Part shown: piece after piece, positions 11,839 to 21,410 of the stretch
Layout: each line of letters opens with the position of its first letter
How positions within the stretch are numbered: position 1 is the stretch's first letter
Assembly (NCBI GenBank): GCA_009823505.1
Contig: VZQC01009956.1
Coordinates: 1,794,506-1,858,505 of the forward strand
Direction of reading: 5' to 3'
Length of the DNA stretch: 64,000 bases
From: Rhizomys pruinosus
Lineage: Eukaryota > Chordata > Mammalia > Rodentia > Spalacidae
Notes under the pieces: model-generated
Seen by the model: only the letters and a program-made list of their open reading frames with translations
What the model was told of the DNA's origin: nothing
The model's database searches: none
Made by a program: the position numbers and the translations under genes

Positions 11839-14800
11839 TTATAATCCACGTTTCTGCAACTGGTCCCGTGGCTTCAGCTGATATTTATGACTACCTTCTT
11901 CTACTACCCATTCTGTATTTCCTCCGCCATCAGCAAGCACCTCTGCAGGTCTTGGCTCTTTCCCTGGAGGAGTGACCCATACCTTCATCCCTGAAGGGTC
12001 TGGGCCATTTATTGTCCTGTCTGGTTTGGGTTGTTGGAGTTTCCCATTGACCTTAATCATAGGACATGGTAGCACCAGAAGGCGCCCTACAGCATCTCCT
12101 GCCTTCCAGACATAATCTTCCTTGCCCCCATTGTGGAGAAAAAGTCCAATTTCCCCATGGTAGTCTGGATCAATCACTCCTCCTACTACTGTTATTCCTT
12201 CCTTAGCCTGTTGGCTTAAAGGCAGTAGAAGCCCGAAGTGGCCAGGGGGAAGTCTTAGCTTCCAGTTCAATAGAACGTTTGCTGTATCTCCTGGCAAAAG
12301 CACTCCCCCCATTGGAGCCAAAACGTCTAGACCAGCAGAACGCAAGGTCGTGGGTACAGGAAGCAAAAATTTTCCTACTGGGTCACTAGGGGTGATAGTG
12401 AGTGGAATCATTCCCACTTCCACCCCTTGGTTCCTGGACCCATGAATTCTGGCTATAGGAGAAACAGTACCATATAGTGGACGCTGATTCAAAGCATATA
12501 CTGCTTGCTGGAGAACCTTGCCCCAGCCCTCCAGGGTATTGCTACCTAATTGGCGCTGTAACTGTGTCTTCAAGAGGCCATTCCATCGTTCTATCAAGCC
12601 AGCTGCTTCTGGGTGGTGGGGAACATGGTAAGACCAGTGGATACCATGACCATGGGCCCACAGTCGCACTTCTTTGGCTGTGAAGTGAGTTCCTTGATCA
12701 GAAGCAATGCTGTGAGGAATACCATGACGGTGGATAAGGCATTCCGTAAGTCCCTGGATGGTAGTTTTGGCAGAAGCATTACGTGCAGGAAAGGCAAATC
12801 CATAACCAGAATAAGTATCTATTCCTGTAAGAACAAAACGCTGTCCCCTCCATGATGGAAGTGGTCCAATGTAGTCAACCTGCCACCAGGTTGCTGGCTG
12901 GTCACCCCGGGGAATAGCACCATATCGGGGGCTCAATGTTGGTCTCTGCTGTTGGCAAATCTGGCACTCGGCAGCAGCTGTAGCCAGATCAGCCTTAGTG
13001 AGTGGGAGTCCATGCTGTTGAGCCCATGCATAACCTCCATCTCTGCCACCATGACCACTTTGTTCATGGGCCCATTGAGCAACAACAGGGATAGCTGGAG
13101 AAAGAGGCTGACTATCCACAGAACGAGTCATCCGATCTACTTGATTATTAAACTCATCCTCTGCTGAGATCACCTTTTGATGAGCATTTACATGAGACAC
13201 AAGTATCTTCACATCCTTTGACCATTCAGAGAGCTCTATCCACATACTTCTTCCCCAAATGTCTTTCTCACCAATTTTCCAGTCATGCTCCTTCCAAGTC
13301 CCTGACCATCCAGCCAAACCATTGGCTACAGCCCATGAATCAGTATATAATCGAACCTCTGGCCATTTCTCCTTGCAGGCAAAATGCACAACCATGTGCA
13401 CTGCCCGAAGTTCTGCCCACTGTGAAGACTTTCCTTCACCAGTGTCCTTTAGGGTTGTTTCAGAAATTGGCTGTAATGCTGCAGCTGTCCACCTCTGGGT
13501 GGTGCCTGCATAGCGTGCAGAACCATCAGTAAACCAGGCCCTAGTCTTCTCTTCCTCAGTCAACTGATCATAGGGCAAACCCCATGAAGCCATAGGTGCA
13601 TGCTTAAGCCCAGGAGACATTGTAACAGGAGTGGGAACCATAGGCATTTGGGCAACTTCTTCATGTAGCTTGCTTGTGCCCTCAGGGCCTGCCCGGGCCC
13701 TGTCCCGTATGTACCACTTCCATTTGACAATGGACTGTTGCTGTGCACGTCCTACTTTATGGTCTGGTGGGTCAGATAACACCCAGCTCATGATGGGCAG
13801 CTCAGGTCGCATGGTGACTTGGTGGCCCATTGTCAAACGTTCAGTTTCCACTAAGGCCCAATAGCAGGCTAAGAGCTGTCTCTCAAAAGGAGAATAGTTG
13901 TTTGCAGATGAAGGTAGAGCCTTGCTCCAAAATCCCAAGGGCCTCCGCTGTGATTCCCCTATGGGAGCCTGCCACAGACTCCAGACAGCATCTCTATCTG
14001 CCACTGATACCTCAAGCACCATTGGGTCTGCTGGATCATATGGCCCTAGGGGCAGAGCAGCCTGCACCGCAGCCTGGACCTGTTGAAGAGCCTTTTCCTG
14101 TTCCAAGCCCCACTCAAAGTTTGCTGCCTTACGAGTCACCTGATATATGGGTCGTAGTAACACACCCAGATGAGGAATGTGCTGCCTCCAGAATCCAAAA
14201 AGACCCACCAGACGTTGTGCTTCTTTCTTGGTGGAGGGAGGGGCCAGGTGCAACAACTTATTCTTTACCTTAGAAGGAATGTCTCTGCATGCTCCACACC
14301 ACTGAACTCCTAGAAACTTCACCGAGGTAGATGGCCCTTGAATTTTAGTTGGATTTATTTCCCATCCTCTCATGCGCATATGCTTTACCAACAAGTCTAG
14401 GCTAGCTGCTACCTCCTGTTCACTGGGTCCAATCAACATAACATCATCAATATAGTGGACCAGTGTGATATTTTGTGGAAGAGTCAGGCGATCAAGATCC
14501 CTTCTAACTAAGTTATGGCACAACGCTGGAGAGTTAACATACCCCTGAGGTAAGACAGTAAAGGTATACTGTTGGCCTTGCCAGCTGAAAGCAAATTGCT
14601 TCTGGTGGTCCTTATGAACCGGTATTGAGAAAAAAGCATTGGCCAGATCAATAGCTGCATACCAGGTACCAGGAGACATATTAATCTGCTCGAGTAAGGA
14701 CACCACATCTGGTACAGCGGCTGCAATTGGTGTCACTACTTGGTTGAGTTTTCGATAGTCAACTGTCATTCTCCATGATCCATCTGTCTTTTGCACAGGC

Positions 14801-15387
14801 CAAATTGGAGAGTTAAATGGAGATGTGGTAGGAATCACCACCCCTGCATCTTTCAAATCCTTGATAGTGGCATTAATCTCCGCAATCCCTCCAGGGATAC
14901 GATACTGTTTTTGGTTCACTATTTTCCCTGGTAGAGGCAACACCAATGGTTTCCATTTGGCCTTTCCAACCATAATAGCCCTCACTCCACAGATCAGGGA
15001 ACCAATGTGGGGATTCTGCCAATTTCTAATTATATCTATCCCAATTATACATTCTGGGACTGGGGAAATAACTACGGGATGCGTTCTGGGACCCACTGGG
15101 CCCACCGTGAGTCGGACTTCAGCCAAAACTCCATTTATCACCTGACCTCCATAGGCCCCTACTTTAACCGGAGGGCCACAATGCTTTTTAGGGTCTCCTG
15201 GGATCAGTGTCAACTCAGAACCAGTATCCAATAGGCCTCGAAAAGTCTGATTATTTCCTTTTCCCCAGTGTACAGTTACCCTAGTAAAAGGCCTCAGGTC
15301 CCTCTGGGGAAGGACAGGAGGAAGGCAAACAGCATAACTCTTTGGTATTGTGACAAGGTCCTTCCTCACTGGAACCCGGCCACCCCT
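11839..15387 (-). CDS. pol: ERVL Pol: protease, RT, RNase H, integrase, dUTPase
   Basis: This open frame directly follows the gag TGA in the same frame. Residues are counted from the GTG codon at 15369. Protease: DTG at 48-50. Reverse transcriptase: catalytic Asp 241 and YIDD at 306-309. RNase H: D615, E653, D677, D745. Integrase: a zinc-binding H768/H773/C802/C805 set and a D832-D891-E927 core with 35-residue D-E spacing. dUTPase: about 1001-1110, with an SAGLDV motif at 1011 and a [10 protein letters not shown] motif at 1064-1073. All catalytic residues looked for are present, with no internal stop over 1176 codons. The first ATG lies inside the protease (residue 133) and none is near the start, so the product is expected as a Gag-Pol fusion. 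It would act in the virus-like particle, and its integrase in the nucleus. Confidence 0.95.
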   Translation of the reverse strand, partial: RGGRVPVRKDLVTIPKSYAVCLPPVLPQRDLRPFTRVTVHWGKGNNQTFRGLLDTGSELTLIPGDPKKHCGPPVKVGAYGGQVINGVLAEVRLTVGPVGPRTHPVVISPVPECIIGIDIIRNWQNPHIGSLICGVRAIMVGKAKWKPLVLPLPGKIVNQKQYRIPGGIAEINATIKDLKDAGVVIPTTSPFNSPIWPVQKTDGSWRMTVDYRKLNQVVTPIAAAVPDVVSLLEQINMSPGTWYAAIDLANAFFSIPVHKDHQKQFAFSWQGQQYTFTVLPQGYVNSPALCHNLVRRDLDRLTLPQNITLVHYIDDVMLIGPSEQEVAASLDLLVKHMRMRGWEINPTKIQGPSTSVKFLGVQWCGACRDIPSKVKNKLLHLAPPSTKKEAQRLVGLFGFWRQHIPHLGVLLRPIYQVTRKAANFEWGLEQEKALQQVQAAVQAALPLGPYDPADPMVLEVSVADRDAVWSLWQAPIGESQRRPLGFWSKALPSSANNYSPFERQLLACYWALVETERLTMGHQVTMRPELPIMSWVLSDPPDHKVGRAQQQSIVKWKWYIRDRARAGPEGTSKLHEEVAQMPMVPTPVTMSPGLKHAPMASWGLPYDQLTEEEKTRAWFTDGSARYAGTTQRWTAAALQPISETTLKDTGEGKSSQWAELRAVHMVVHFACKEKWPEVRLYTDSWAVANGLAGWSGTWKEHDWKIGEKDIWGRSMWIELSEWSKDVKILVSHVNAHQKVISAEDEFNNQVDRMTRSVDSQPLSPAIPVVAQWAHEQSGHGGRDGGYAWAQQHGLPLTKADLATAAAECQICQQQRPTLSPRYGAIPRGDQPATWWQVDYIGPLPSWRGQRFVLTGIDTYSGYGFAFPARNASAKTTIQGLTECLIHRHGIPHSIASDQGTHFTAKEVRLWAHGHGIHWSYHVPHHPEAAGLIERWNGLLKTQLQRQLGSNTLEGWGKVLQQAVYALNQRPLYGTVSPIARIHGSRNQGVEVGMIPLTITPSDPVGKFLLPVPTTLRSAGLDVLAPMGGVLLPGDTANVLLNWKLRLPPGHFGLLLPLSQQAKEGITVVGGVIDPDYHGEIGLFLHNGGKEDYVWKAGDAVGRLLVLPCPMIKVNGKLQQPKPDRTINGPDPSGMKVWVTPPGKEPRPAEVLADGGGNTEWVVEEGSHKYQLKPRDQLQKRGL

Positions 15388-15400
15388 TCATTCAAGGGGT
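15382..15400 (-). promoter_or_regulatory. Gag stop codon within a perfect stem-loop; candidate readthrough site
   Basis: On the minus strand, arms ACCCCTT and AAGGGGT (7 bp, no mismatch) enclose the loop GAATG. The gag TGA (15388-15390) begins in the loop and ends at the first base of the 3' arm. Gag and Pol are in one frame across this stop, as in retroviruses that use termination suppression. Here the stop is inside the hairpin, whereas in the known gammaretroviral case the structure lies downstream. The function is inference. Confidence 0.55.
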
Positions 15401-17076
15401 TCTGGGTCTGTGAACTGTCTCAAGTCTGGAAACCGGTCAACTGGGCGGGATTCGCTACTCCTAAAATCAAATGTTGACTTCCTGTCATTCGTTCTAGAGC
15501 TTTTCTGCTTATACAGATCAAATAAAAACTTAGTAGGCTTCTTATGTATTTGGTTCCTGGGAACACCATGATTAATTAGCCAGTTCCAAAGATCATTTCG
15601 GGTCATGCCATTATAGGTATTGTTTTGCCTTTGCCACCCATTATGATAATTACTGTAACTACGCTCATCTGGCCTTCTGCGATTCAGTGCTGCCACCTGA
15701 CGCCTACCCTGAGGTCCTGTTAGACCTACTACGTGTACATTTAATTTATGCAAACGAGCCACAACTTCTCTAACTGTAAGATCTGGCATAAGAAATAGAG
15801 CAAAAACAAAGCTCTTCAAATGTTCTGGTGTCTCTCTCAGTACTTTCCATCTTATAAATTCAGTGAGTGGCATGTCCTCTGGGTCCTCATATTGTGGAGA
15901 ATGTGGTTTTACACTTCGAATCCACTCGAGCATGCCCATCTGCCTGACCCTCACAATCCCTTCATCAATACTAAGCCAAGGAATATCAGGCATCTCTAAC
16001 TCGCTGTTAGTAGGCCATGTTTTAATAAATACATCAGCCAACCATTCAAATAAACTTTTAACACCTTTTTTAACTGCTCGAGCTTCCATGTTAAACCTAG
16101 AATCTCTACTCAGTGGGCTCATATCGATAAACTCAGTATGATCCAATTTTATATTCCTTCCACCATTATCCCACACCCTTAAAATCCATTCCCACACATA
16201 TTCCTTAGGCTTCTGCCGGAACGAATCAGCAAACTCATTAATTTCTTTAGTAGTATATCGCACCTCCTCGTGGACCACACTTTCTATCTCACCTTGAGGG
16301 GCTTGCTTAGACTTCAATCTGGTTATAGGTCTAGAGGCAACAATTGTTGGGCCCTGAGGGACATCAGCTCCCACTGGGAGGGGGGGATTAATTTCCTCAG
16401 GCAAGGGTGGGGAGGAGGGATCTGCAGGGTGTGGATTCTCTGCTGAGGGTGGGGAGGTTAATTCCTCAGATAAAGAAAATCCCTCAGAATCCGAGGGTTC
16501 AAAATCCTCATCATCATAGTTCTCCCACACATCTCCATCCCAAGTTTCAGGGTTCCACCCTTTCCCCACCAGTGCTCTCACTTTAACTGCTGACACTTTT
16601 CGTGGCTGGGAATTAAATTTGCGTTGTAAATCAGCCAACCGTATAATAAGGGCTCCAGCTTGATTTTCTGCTGCTTTAGCTCTTTGGCTGCTGGAGAGAA
16701 GATTCTCTTCCAGAGCACACTTGGAAACCTTTAAACTGTTGTTTCGAATCCGGAGCTGGTCATTTTTATCACCGAGCTCCATATTTTCGTCTAACAGTTT
16801 ATCCAGACATGCTAGGAGCAACAAGGCAACATCATTATTTTCCTGATTTTTCTGCAATTTCTCGAACGTTTTATATATAGAGTCGCTAAATTCCTTGCTT
16901 CTCACAAGAGGTGAGTTAGGTGAGTCAAATGGATCTATCTTCATAATTAGATCAAATAGTCTGCACCAAGGATTATCATTCCTCTTCATGCCACCAGGAG
17001 AGCCTTCAGTAACTCTAGGCTTCATTGGGTTGGAGAGCTGGCTCCAGAGGCTACCAAGCCCACTAAAGAAATTCAT
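15388..17076 (-). CDS. gag: ERVL Gag, 562 residues
   Basis: Structural polyprotein of the provirus, expected to form the intracellular particle. It starts at ATG 17076, about 25 bp downstream of the primer site, and ends at TGA 15388-15390. Visible layout: a hydrophobic N-terminus (MNFFSGLGSLW) without a Met-Gly myristoylation start; a heptad-like coiled-coil region at about 65-155; an acidic and proline-rich linker at about 176-240; a capsid-like helical region at about 265-450; and a basic, Arg/Asn-rich tail from 456. There is no CCHC zinc knuckle, as is usual for ERVL Gag. No stop or frameshift interrupts it. The mouse restriction factor Fv1 is known to derive from an ERVL-type gag, but this copy sits in a provirus and is not an Fv1 orthologue. 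Confidence 0.93.
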   Translation of the reverse strand: MNFFSGLGSLWSQLSNPMKPRVTEGSPGGMKRNDNPWCRLFDLIMKIDPFDSPNSPLVRSKEFSDSIYKTFEKLQKNQENNDVALLLLACLDKLLDENMELGDKNDQLRIRNNSLKVSKCALEENLLSSSQRAKAAENQAGALIIRLADLQRKFNSQPRKVSAVKVRALVGKGWNPETWDGDVWENYDDEDFEPSDSEGFSLSEELTSPPSAENPHPADPSSPPLPEEINPPLPVGADVPQGPTIVASRPITRLKSKQAPQGEIESVVHEEVRYTTKEINEFADSFRQKPKEYVWEWILRVWDNGGRNIKLDHTEFIDMSPLSRDSRFNMEARAVKKGVKSLFEWLADVFIKTWPTNSELEMPDIPWLSIDEGIVRVRQMGMLEWIRSVKPHSPQYEDPEDMPLTEFIRWKVLRETPEHLKSFVFALFLMPDLTVREVVARLHKLNVHVVGLTGPQGRRQVAALNRRRPDERSYSNYHNGWQRQNNTYNGMTRNDLWNWLINHGVPRNQIHKKPTKFLFDLYKQKSSRTNDRKSTFDFRSSESRPVDRFPDLRQFTDPEPLE

Positions 17077-17097
17077 CCTTTCAATTCTGTTTCTCTA

Positions 17098-17115
17098 GAA
17101 CCACTTCTGGTACCA
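17098..17115 (-). promoter_or_regulatory. ERVL primer-binding site, tRNA-Leu type
   Basis: On the minus strand TGGTACCAGAAGTGG starts five bases after the 5' LTR end (spacer GATTT). The TGGTACCAG start is the ERVL/MaLR Leu-type primer site, complementary to the 3' end of a tRNA-Leu. Confidence 0.8.
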
Positions 17116-17120
17116 AAATC

Positions 17121-17589
17121 TGTATTAGTCAGGGTTCTCTAAAGAAACAGAAGCAACAGGATGAATATATATAACTATATACAATTTATTGATTTGCTCA
17201 CGTGACGGAGCTCAACAGTAGCGCCGAACTGGAGAGGCCGGGAATCCAGGGAACTGCTCAGTCCGCAAGGCTGGATGTCTCAGGAGTCCCAGTCTAGTGC
17301 TGAAGGCCCGAATGGATTCCAGGAGATCTGCCAGTCTCGGTACACGCTGGGATCCGAAAGGTTGATCACAGCAGCAAGGCAAATTCACCAGATGAGAGAG
17401 AGGCAAGCCGCAGGAAGAAGAAAAAGGGACCAGCTCCCGCTGCCGTTGGCCTTAAATACTGCCTGCCGGCAGAAGGTAACACCCACATTTGGGGTGGGCC
17501 ATCCGGGTTGAGGTGGTCCAATCAGAAGACCCTTTTCTCTTATTTGTTCCTTAGTCCAGTCAAGTTGACACCCAGGATTAACCATGACA
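17121..17589 (-). repeat. ERVL 5' LTR and promoter
   Basis: This 469-bp LTR would drive transcription towards lower coordinates. On the minus strand it has an inverted CCAAT box (17518-17522) about 60 bp upstream of a TATA-like TATTTAAGG (17450-17458), and an AATAAA downstream. Related MT2 LTRs in mouse are active in the two-cell embryo; activity here is not known. Confidence 0.95.
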
Positions 17590-17594
17590 ATGCT
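17590..17594. repeat. Target-site duplication ATGCT, right
   Basis: Exact copy of 11032-11036. Confidence 0.9.
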
Positions 17595-19239
17595 ACAACC
17601 CACAAATGAGAGAGGTAATATATTTTTCCTTTTCTGTCTTTGTGTTATTTTGTTTAGTGTGGTACACTTTAGTTCCATCTATTTACCTGCAAATTTCATA
17701 ATTTTATCTTTTCTTACTGTTGAGAAGTACTCCAAGTTGTAGATGTACCACATTTTCTTGGTTTATTTAGATTGTTTTTTATTTGACCAGTAAGTACACA
17801 TAGGCAATAAACATAGTGTCCACATAAACACAATTAGTTAACTTCTGAGTCCAGTTTTTGTACAACCTAGGGTCCCCAACTCCAATTGAAGACTTTGCTT
17901 ATACAAACACAATGATCAAGTAAAAAGGAAAAAAATCCAGTCCATTTTGCTGTGATTTCACAATTCATCCCCCCTCTTTGACCCTTATAATCTGACACAC
18001 TGAAATCTTCCCTGGGCATTGGAGGGGAAGGCCAGGTAGATTGAGAGACAGAAGATCCAGTTTTGTTTTGTTTTGTTTTATTCTCTGAGGTGACACATCA
18101 GACTCTTGTATCTGTTCATGTTCTGTTTACCGTGGACAGGTGGATTGTCTAGCAGTCTCCTTTTAATTCTAGTAATAAAAGACAAATATGACAAATTTTA
18201 AAGACTATAACAAGTTACTCTTTGGGCACAGACACATATGCTTGGAGATACCTTGGTTGGGGCATTATATCTCTTTGACAAAGGGAGCCAATAGCTTTCT
18301 AATGTGTTGATACAGTCTCCAGACATTAAGAGGCACGAATCCAACAGTGTCTGCCAGGGAACAGGCCATAGATTGAATTGGGACTTTTTTTTTCTTTCTG
18401 GGTGTACATTTATCAGGCTCCCACTATTGCACTACATCTTTGGCATGCAAAATGTAACAGAAGAAGTCTGTACTAAAGCTTCAGAGACCATTTCTTTCCA
18501 GTGAGTTGCATAGTGCTTTCTTAAACCATGAAGGTCACTATTGATTTGCAATGTGGGGTCTCAACATGATTATTTTCATGTTAATATCATACCATATCTT
18601 CAGCAATAGGGTCTAACTGTCCATTTCTTAAGTGCATCTGAAGTTATAGGCAAATGGTATTTGTGAGACTTTTAAAGCCACCCTGGCCAACATTTCCTGG
18701 TAGAACAGTGCAGTTATGACACTGAAGCCTTAATTATATATCAGTTATTTTGAATATACCACTATAAAGTATAAACTTTGAAGTGTCCTTACAAGTCTTG
18801 GGGGTAAGTTCTAAATGACCATATCTCTACAGATGTTCAGAGATGTTTTACATGGGTTTGGCAAAAAGCCTGTCTGTTTACTACAAGGATGTTTTACTTA
18901 GTGGTCAAATGTCTTACATCTAAAACATAACTAAATGCAAAATGAATATGTCCATGGAGCAAAAATAATCATTCCTTTGAATTAACTACTATCCTTGAGG
19001 ATCAAGAACCCTATAGTAATTTATCAATCTTAACATACATGGCCATTTATTCATCAGAGATCAGGTTACCATACAACTTGGCTCAAGTTCCAAAGGAGTG
19101 TAAACAGTAAGTAGGAAGAAGCTATATGTAGTTAGTAGAGCATTGAAGTGATTTTATCTGTTTGTGATTCCATTAGTAACTTTTAATACAGGCATGGTAT
19201 GCTATGATATAAGTGGCAATAAATTTTTTCGAAGTTAGT
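17595..19239. other. L1 3'-end fragments, otherwise unrecognised AT-rich sequence
   Basis: 17595-17770 resembles reversed L1 ORF2 3' end and 17765-17940 an L1 tail. From 17950 to 19240 no gene or known element is seen, apart from a short TTTTG run near 18060. Confidence 0.4.
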
Positions 19240-20930
19240 TCATCCCTTAACTGTTCTCATAATTTTAATTTGCATATAGACATTTGGTGTTACAAACCAC
19301 AAATAAGGAATAACATCCATCATTGGTTTTTCTGAGACTGTGTCACCTCACTCAGCAGTACACTCAACAGCCTCCAGTTCCATGCATTTGCCTATGAAAT
19401 TCATGAAGTCATCCTTTTTTCACTCCTTCATAGAATTCCATTGTATAAATATACCACATCTTCATTATCCACTCATCAGGTTGAGGGACACATGGGTTGC
19501 TCTTTGCTATTGTGAAAAGAGCAGCAATAAACATTGCTGTGCATGTGTCTCTGCCATAGGATGGACCCTTTAGGGATATAACTAGGACTGGTATAATCAG
19601 GTCAAATGGTAGTTTCATTTTTAGTCTTTTAACTGTTATCCATACTTCTTTCCATAGGGGCTGCAAGAGTTTGCAATCCCACCAGCAATGAATAAGTTTT
19701 TCTCTTTCTCCACACCATCTCCAACAATTAGTGCTGTTTGTTTTCTTGATCATAGCTAATCTTACCTGTGTAAGATGAAAGCACTTGGGAGGCAGAGGCA
19801 GGCGGATCTTTGTGAGCTCAAGGCAAACCTGGTCTGCAGAGTGAGTTCCAGGACAGCTGGGGCTACAGGGAGACCCTGTCTCAAAAAGACCGAAAAATAG
19901 AAAAAATAAAAAATAAATAAAAAGATGAAATCTTAATGTAATTTTGAATTGCATTTCCTTAATTACTAAAAAGTTGAACAGTTTTAAGGTGACTCTGAGC
20001 CATCTTAATATCTTCTCTTGAGAAGTCTCTGTTCAGATCTCTAGCCCATCTTTTAACTGGATCATTTATTTTCTTGGACCTTTGGTTTTTGAGTAGTTTA
20101 TATATTCTGGATATTGAACCTCTGTCAGGTATATCACTGGTGAAGATTTCCTCCCACTCTGTGGATGTTCTTTTCACTTCTTTGTTTCTTTTGCTATAAG
20201 GAAGACTTTTAGTTTAATAAGGTCCCACTTGTTGGTTGTTGACCTTAGTTCCTGCACAACTGCAGTCTGATTTAGAAACTCTTTTCCTACACCTATATGT
20301 TGTAGGTTACTGCCTCTATTATCTTTTAACATATTCAGAGTTTGAGGTTTCACACTGAAGTCTTTGATCCATTTAGAGTTGACTTTTGTGCAAGGTGAAG
20401 GGTAGGGGTTTAATTTTATTCTTTTACAAGTGGTGATCCAATTTTGCCAGCACCATTTGTTGAAGATTCTACCTTTCCTCCATTGAGTGTTTTTGGCTCC
20501 TTTGTCAAATATAAGGTGGCTGAAACTCTATGCACACAATTTGGGTCTTCAGTTTTATTCCATTGATCAATGGGTCGATTTTTATGTGAGTTCCAGAGCG
20601 TTTTTGTAGCTATAGCTCTGTAGTAGAGAAGAAAATTCTGTATAGTAATTCCACCTATATTACTCATTTTGCTTGGGGTTGCTTTGGTTATCCAAGGTCT
20701 TTTCTTTTAACATATGAATTTTAGAATATTTTTTTCTAATTTTGTGAAAAATGTCATGGGGATTTTGATGGGGATTGCATTGACTATGTATATTAATTGG
20801 GGAAGGATGGTCATTTTTACTATATCATTTTTTCCAATCCATGAACATGGGAGATCCTTCCATCTTCTGATTTCTTCCTCAATCTCCTTATTTAGAGATT
20901 CGAAGTATTCATCGTAAAGGTTTCAGTTGT
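19240..20930 (-). pseudogene. L1 ORF2 C-terminal part
   Basis: On the minus strand it encodes broken pieces of the L1 ORF2 C-terminal domain, ending in the typical MWYIYTMEFYE block at 19409-19470 just before the 3' end. It is the 3' part of a near full-length minus-strand L1 that continues at 21410-25915. Stops and frameshifts are present, and a B1 (19781-19921) interrupts it. Confidence 0.85.
19781..19921 (+). mobile_element. B1 SINE with target-site duplication
   Basis: It matches B1 from the GCACTTGGGAGGCAGAGGCAG block through CAGGACAGC to CTCAAAAAGAC plus an A-rich tail, and lacks the first bases of the family. AAGATGAAA flanks it at 19772-19780 and 19922-19930. It is inserted in the L1. 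Confidence 0.92.
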
Positions 20931-20934
20931 TTCT

Positions 20935-21410
20935 ATCATCTGTTGGTCCTTTAATCACACGTGACCACAATCTACATGATATTCTTCCCTCCTAGAACCA
21001 GGCTGGCAGTTCTACAAGATTGCAGGCTCCAGAGCTGTTTCCTACTGGTAGGAAACTGGTAGGTTAACACCGGTAGGTAGGCTAACAATTCCTAAGCTGA
21101 GCTTCTGGCAAGGAGAGGGAGAGGGGATGGTGGGAAGTTACTGAGCAATGAAAATAAAAGAAAGAGATGAACTCATAGAGAAAGTCCAGGAGGAAGACTC
21201 AAGTTTAGTGTAACTCAAGGCTTTTATACCAACCCATGCATGGGCTGGAACACGTACACACAATTTGGGGCTTAAGCAGGCAATTGGTACAGGGGAACCT
21301 CAGGCTATATTCCAGATCAAAGTTCTTTCCTAAGAGATCAAAGACAGCTCAGACTTCACAGGTCTGTGAGAATAACAGCAGGGGTCAAGGCTTTGGCTGT
21401 TAGCTAACTG
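20935..21410 (-). mobile_element. Probable solo LTR inside L1
   Basis: About 470 bp of non-L1 sequence interrupts the reversed L1. On the minus strand it contains GGTATAAAAGCC (21221-21232) followed by a pyrimidine-rich region, a promoter-like layout typical of an LTR. The exact ends and the target duplication could not be established. The family is uncertain; ERVK-type is possible. Confidence 0.45.

Larger units (their letters stand above)
11037..17589 (-). mobile_element. Complete ERVL provirus (MERVL-like), 6553 bp
   Basis: In minus-strand order it holds: 5' LTR (17121-17589), Leu-type primer site, gag (15388-17076), TGA, pro-RT-RNaseH-integrase-dUTPase (11839-15387), an untranslated stretch, a polypurine tract and the 3' LTR (11037-11504). 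A perfect 5-bp duplication flanks it. There is no env, and a dUTPase follows the integrase; both are ERVL hallmarks. The LTRs differ at four substitutions and one 1-bp indel (about 1%), so the insertion is recent. Both coding frames are open over their whole length. It lies within L1-derived DNA. Whether it is transcribed or mobile cannot be told from sequence. Confidence 0.95.

Noticed and set aside
13830..14273. 147-codon plus-strand frame inside the ERVL pol region
   Set aside because: It is antisense to the well-supported pol gene and shows no family signature; the other plus-strand frames at 12477-15571 are rejected for the same reason.
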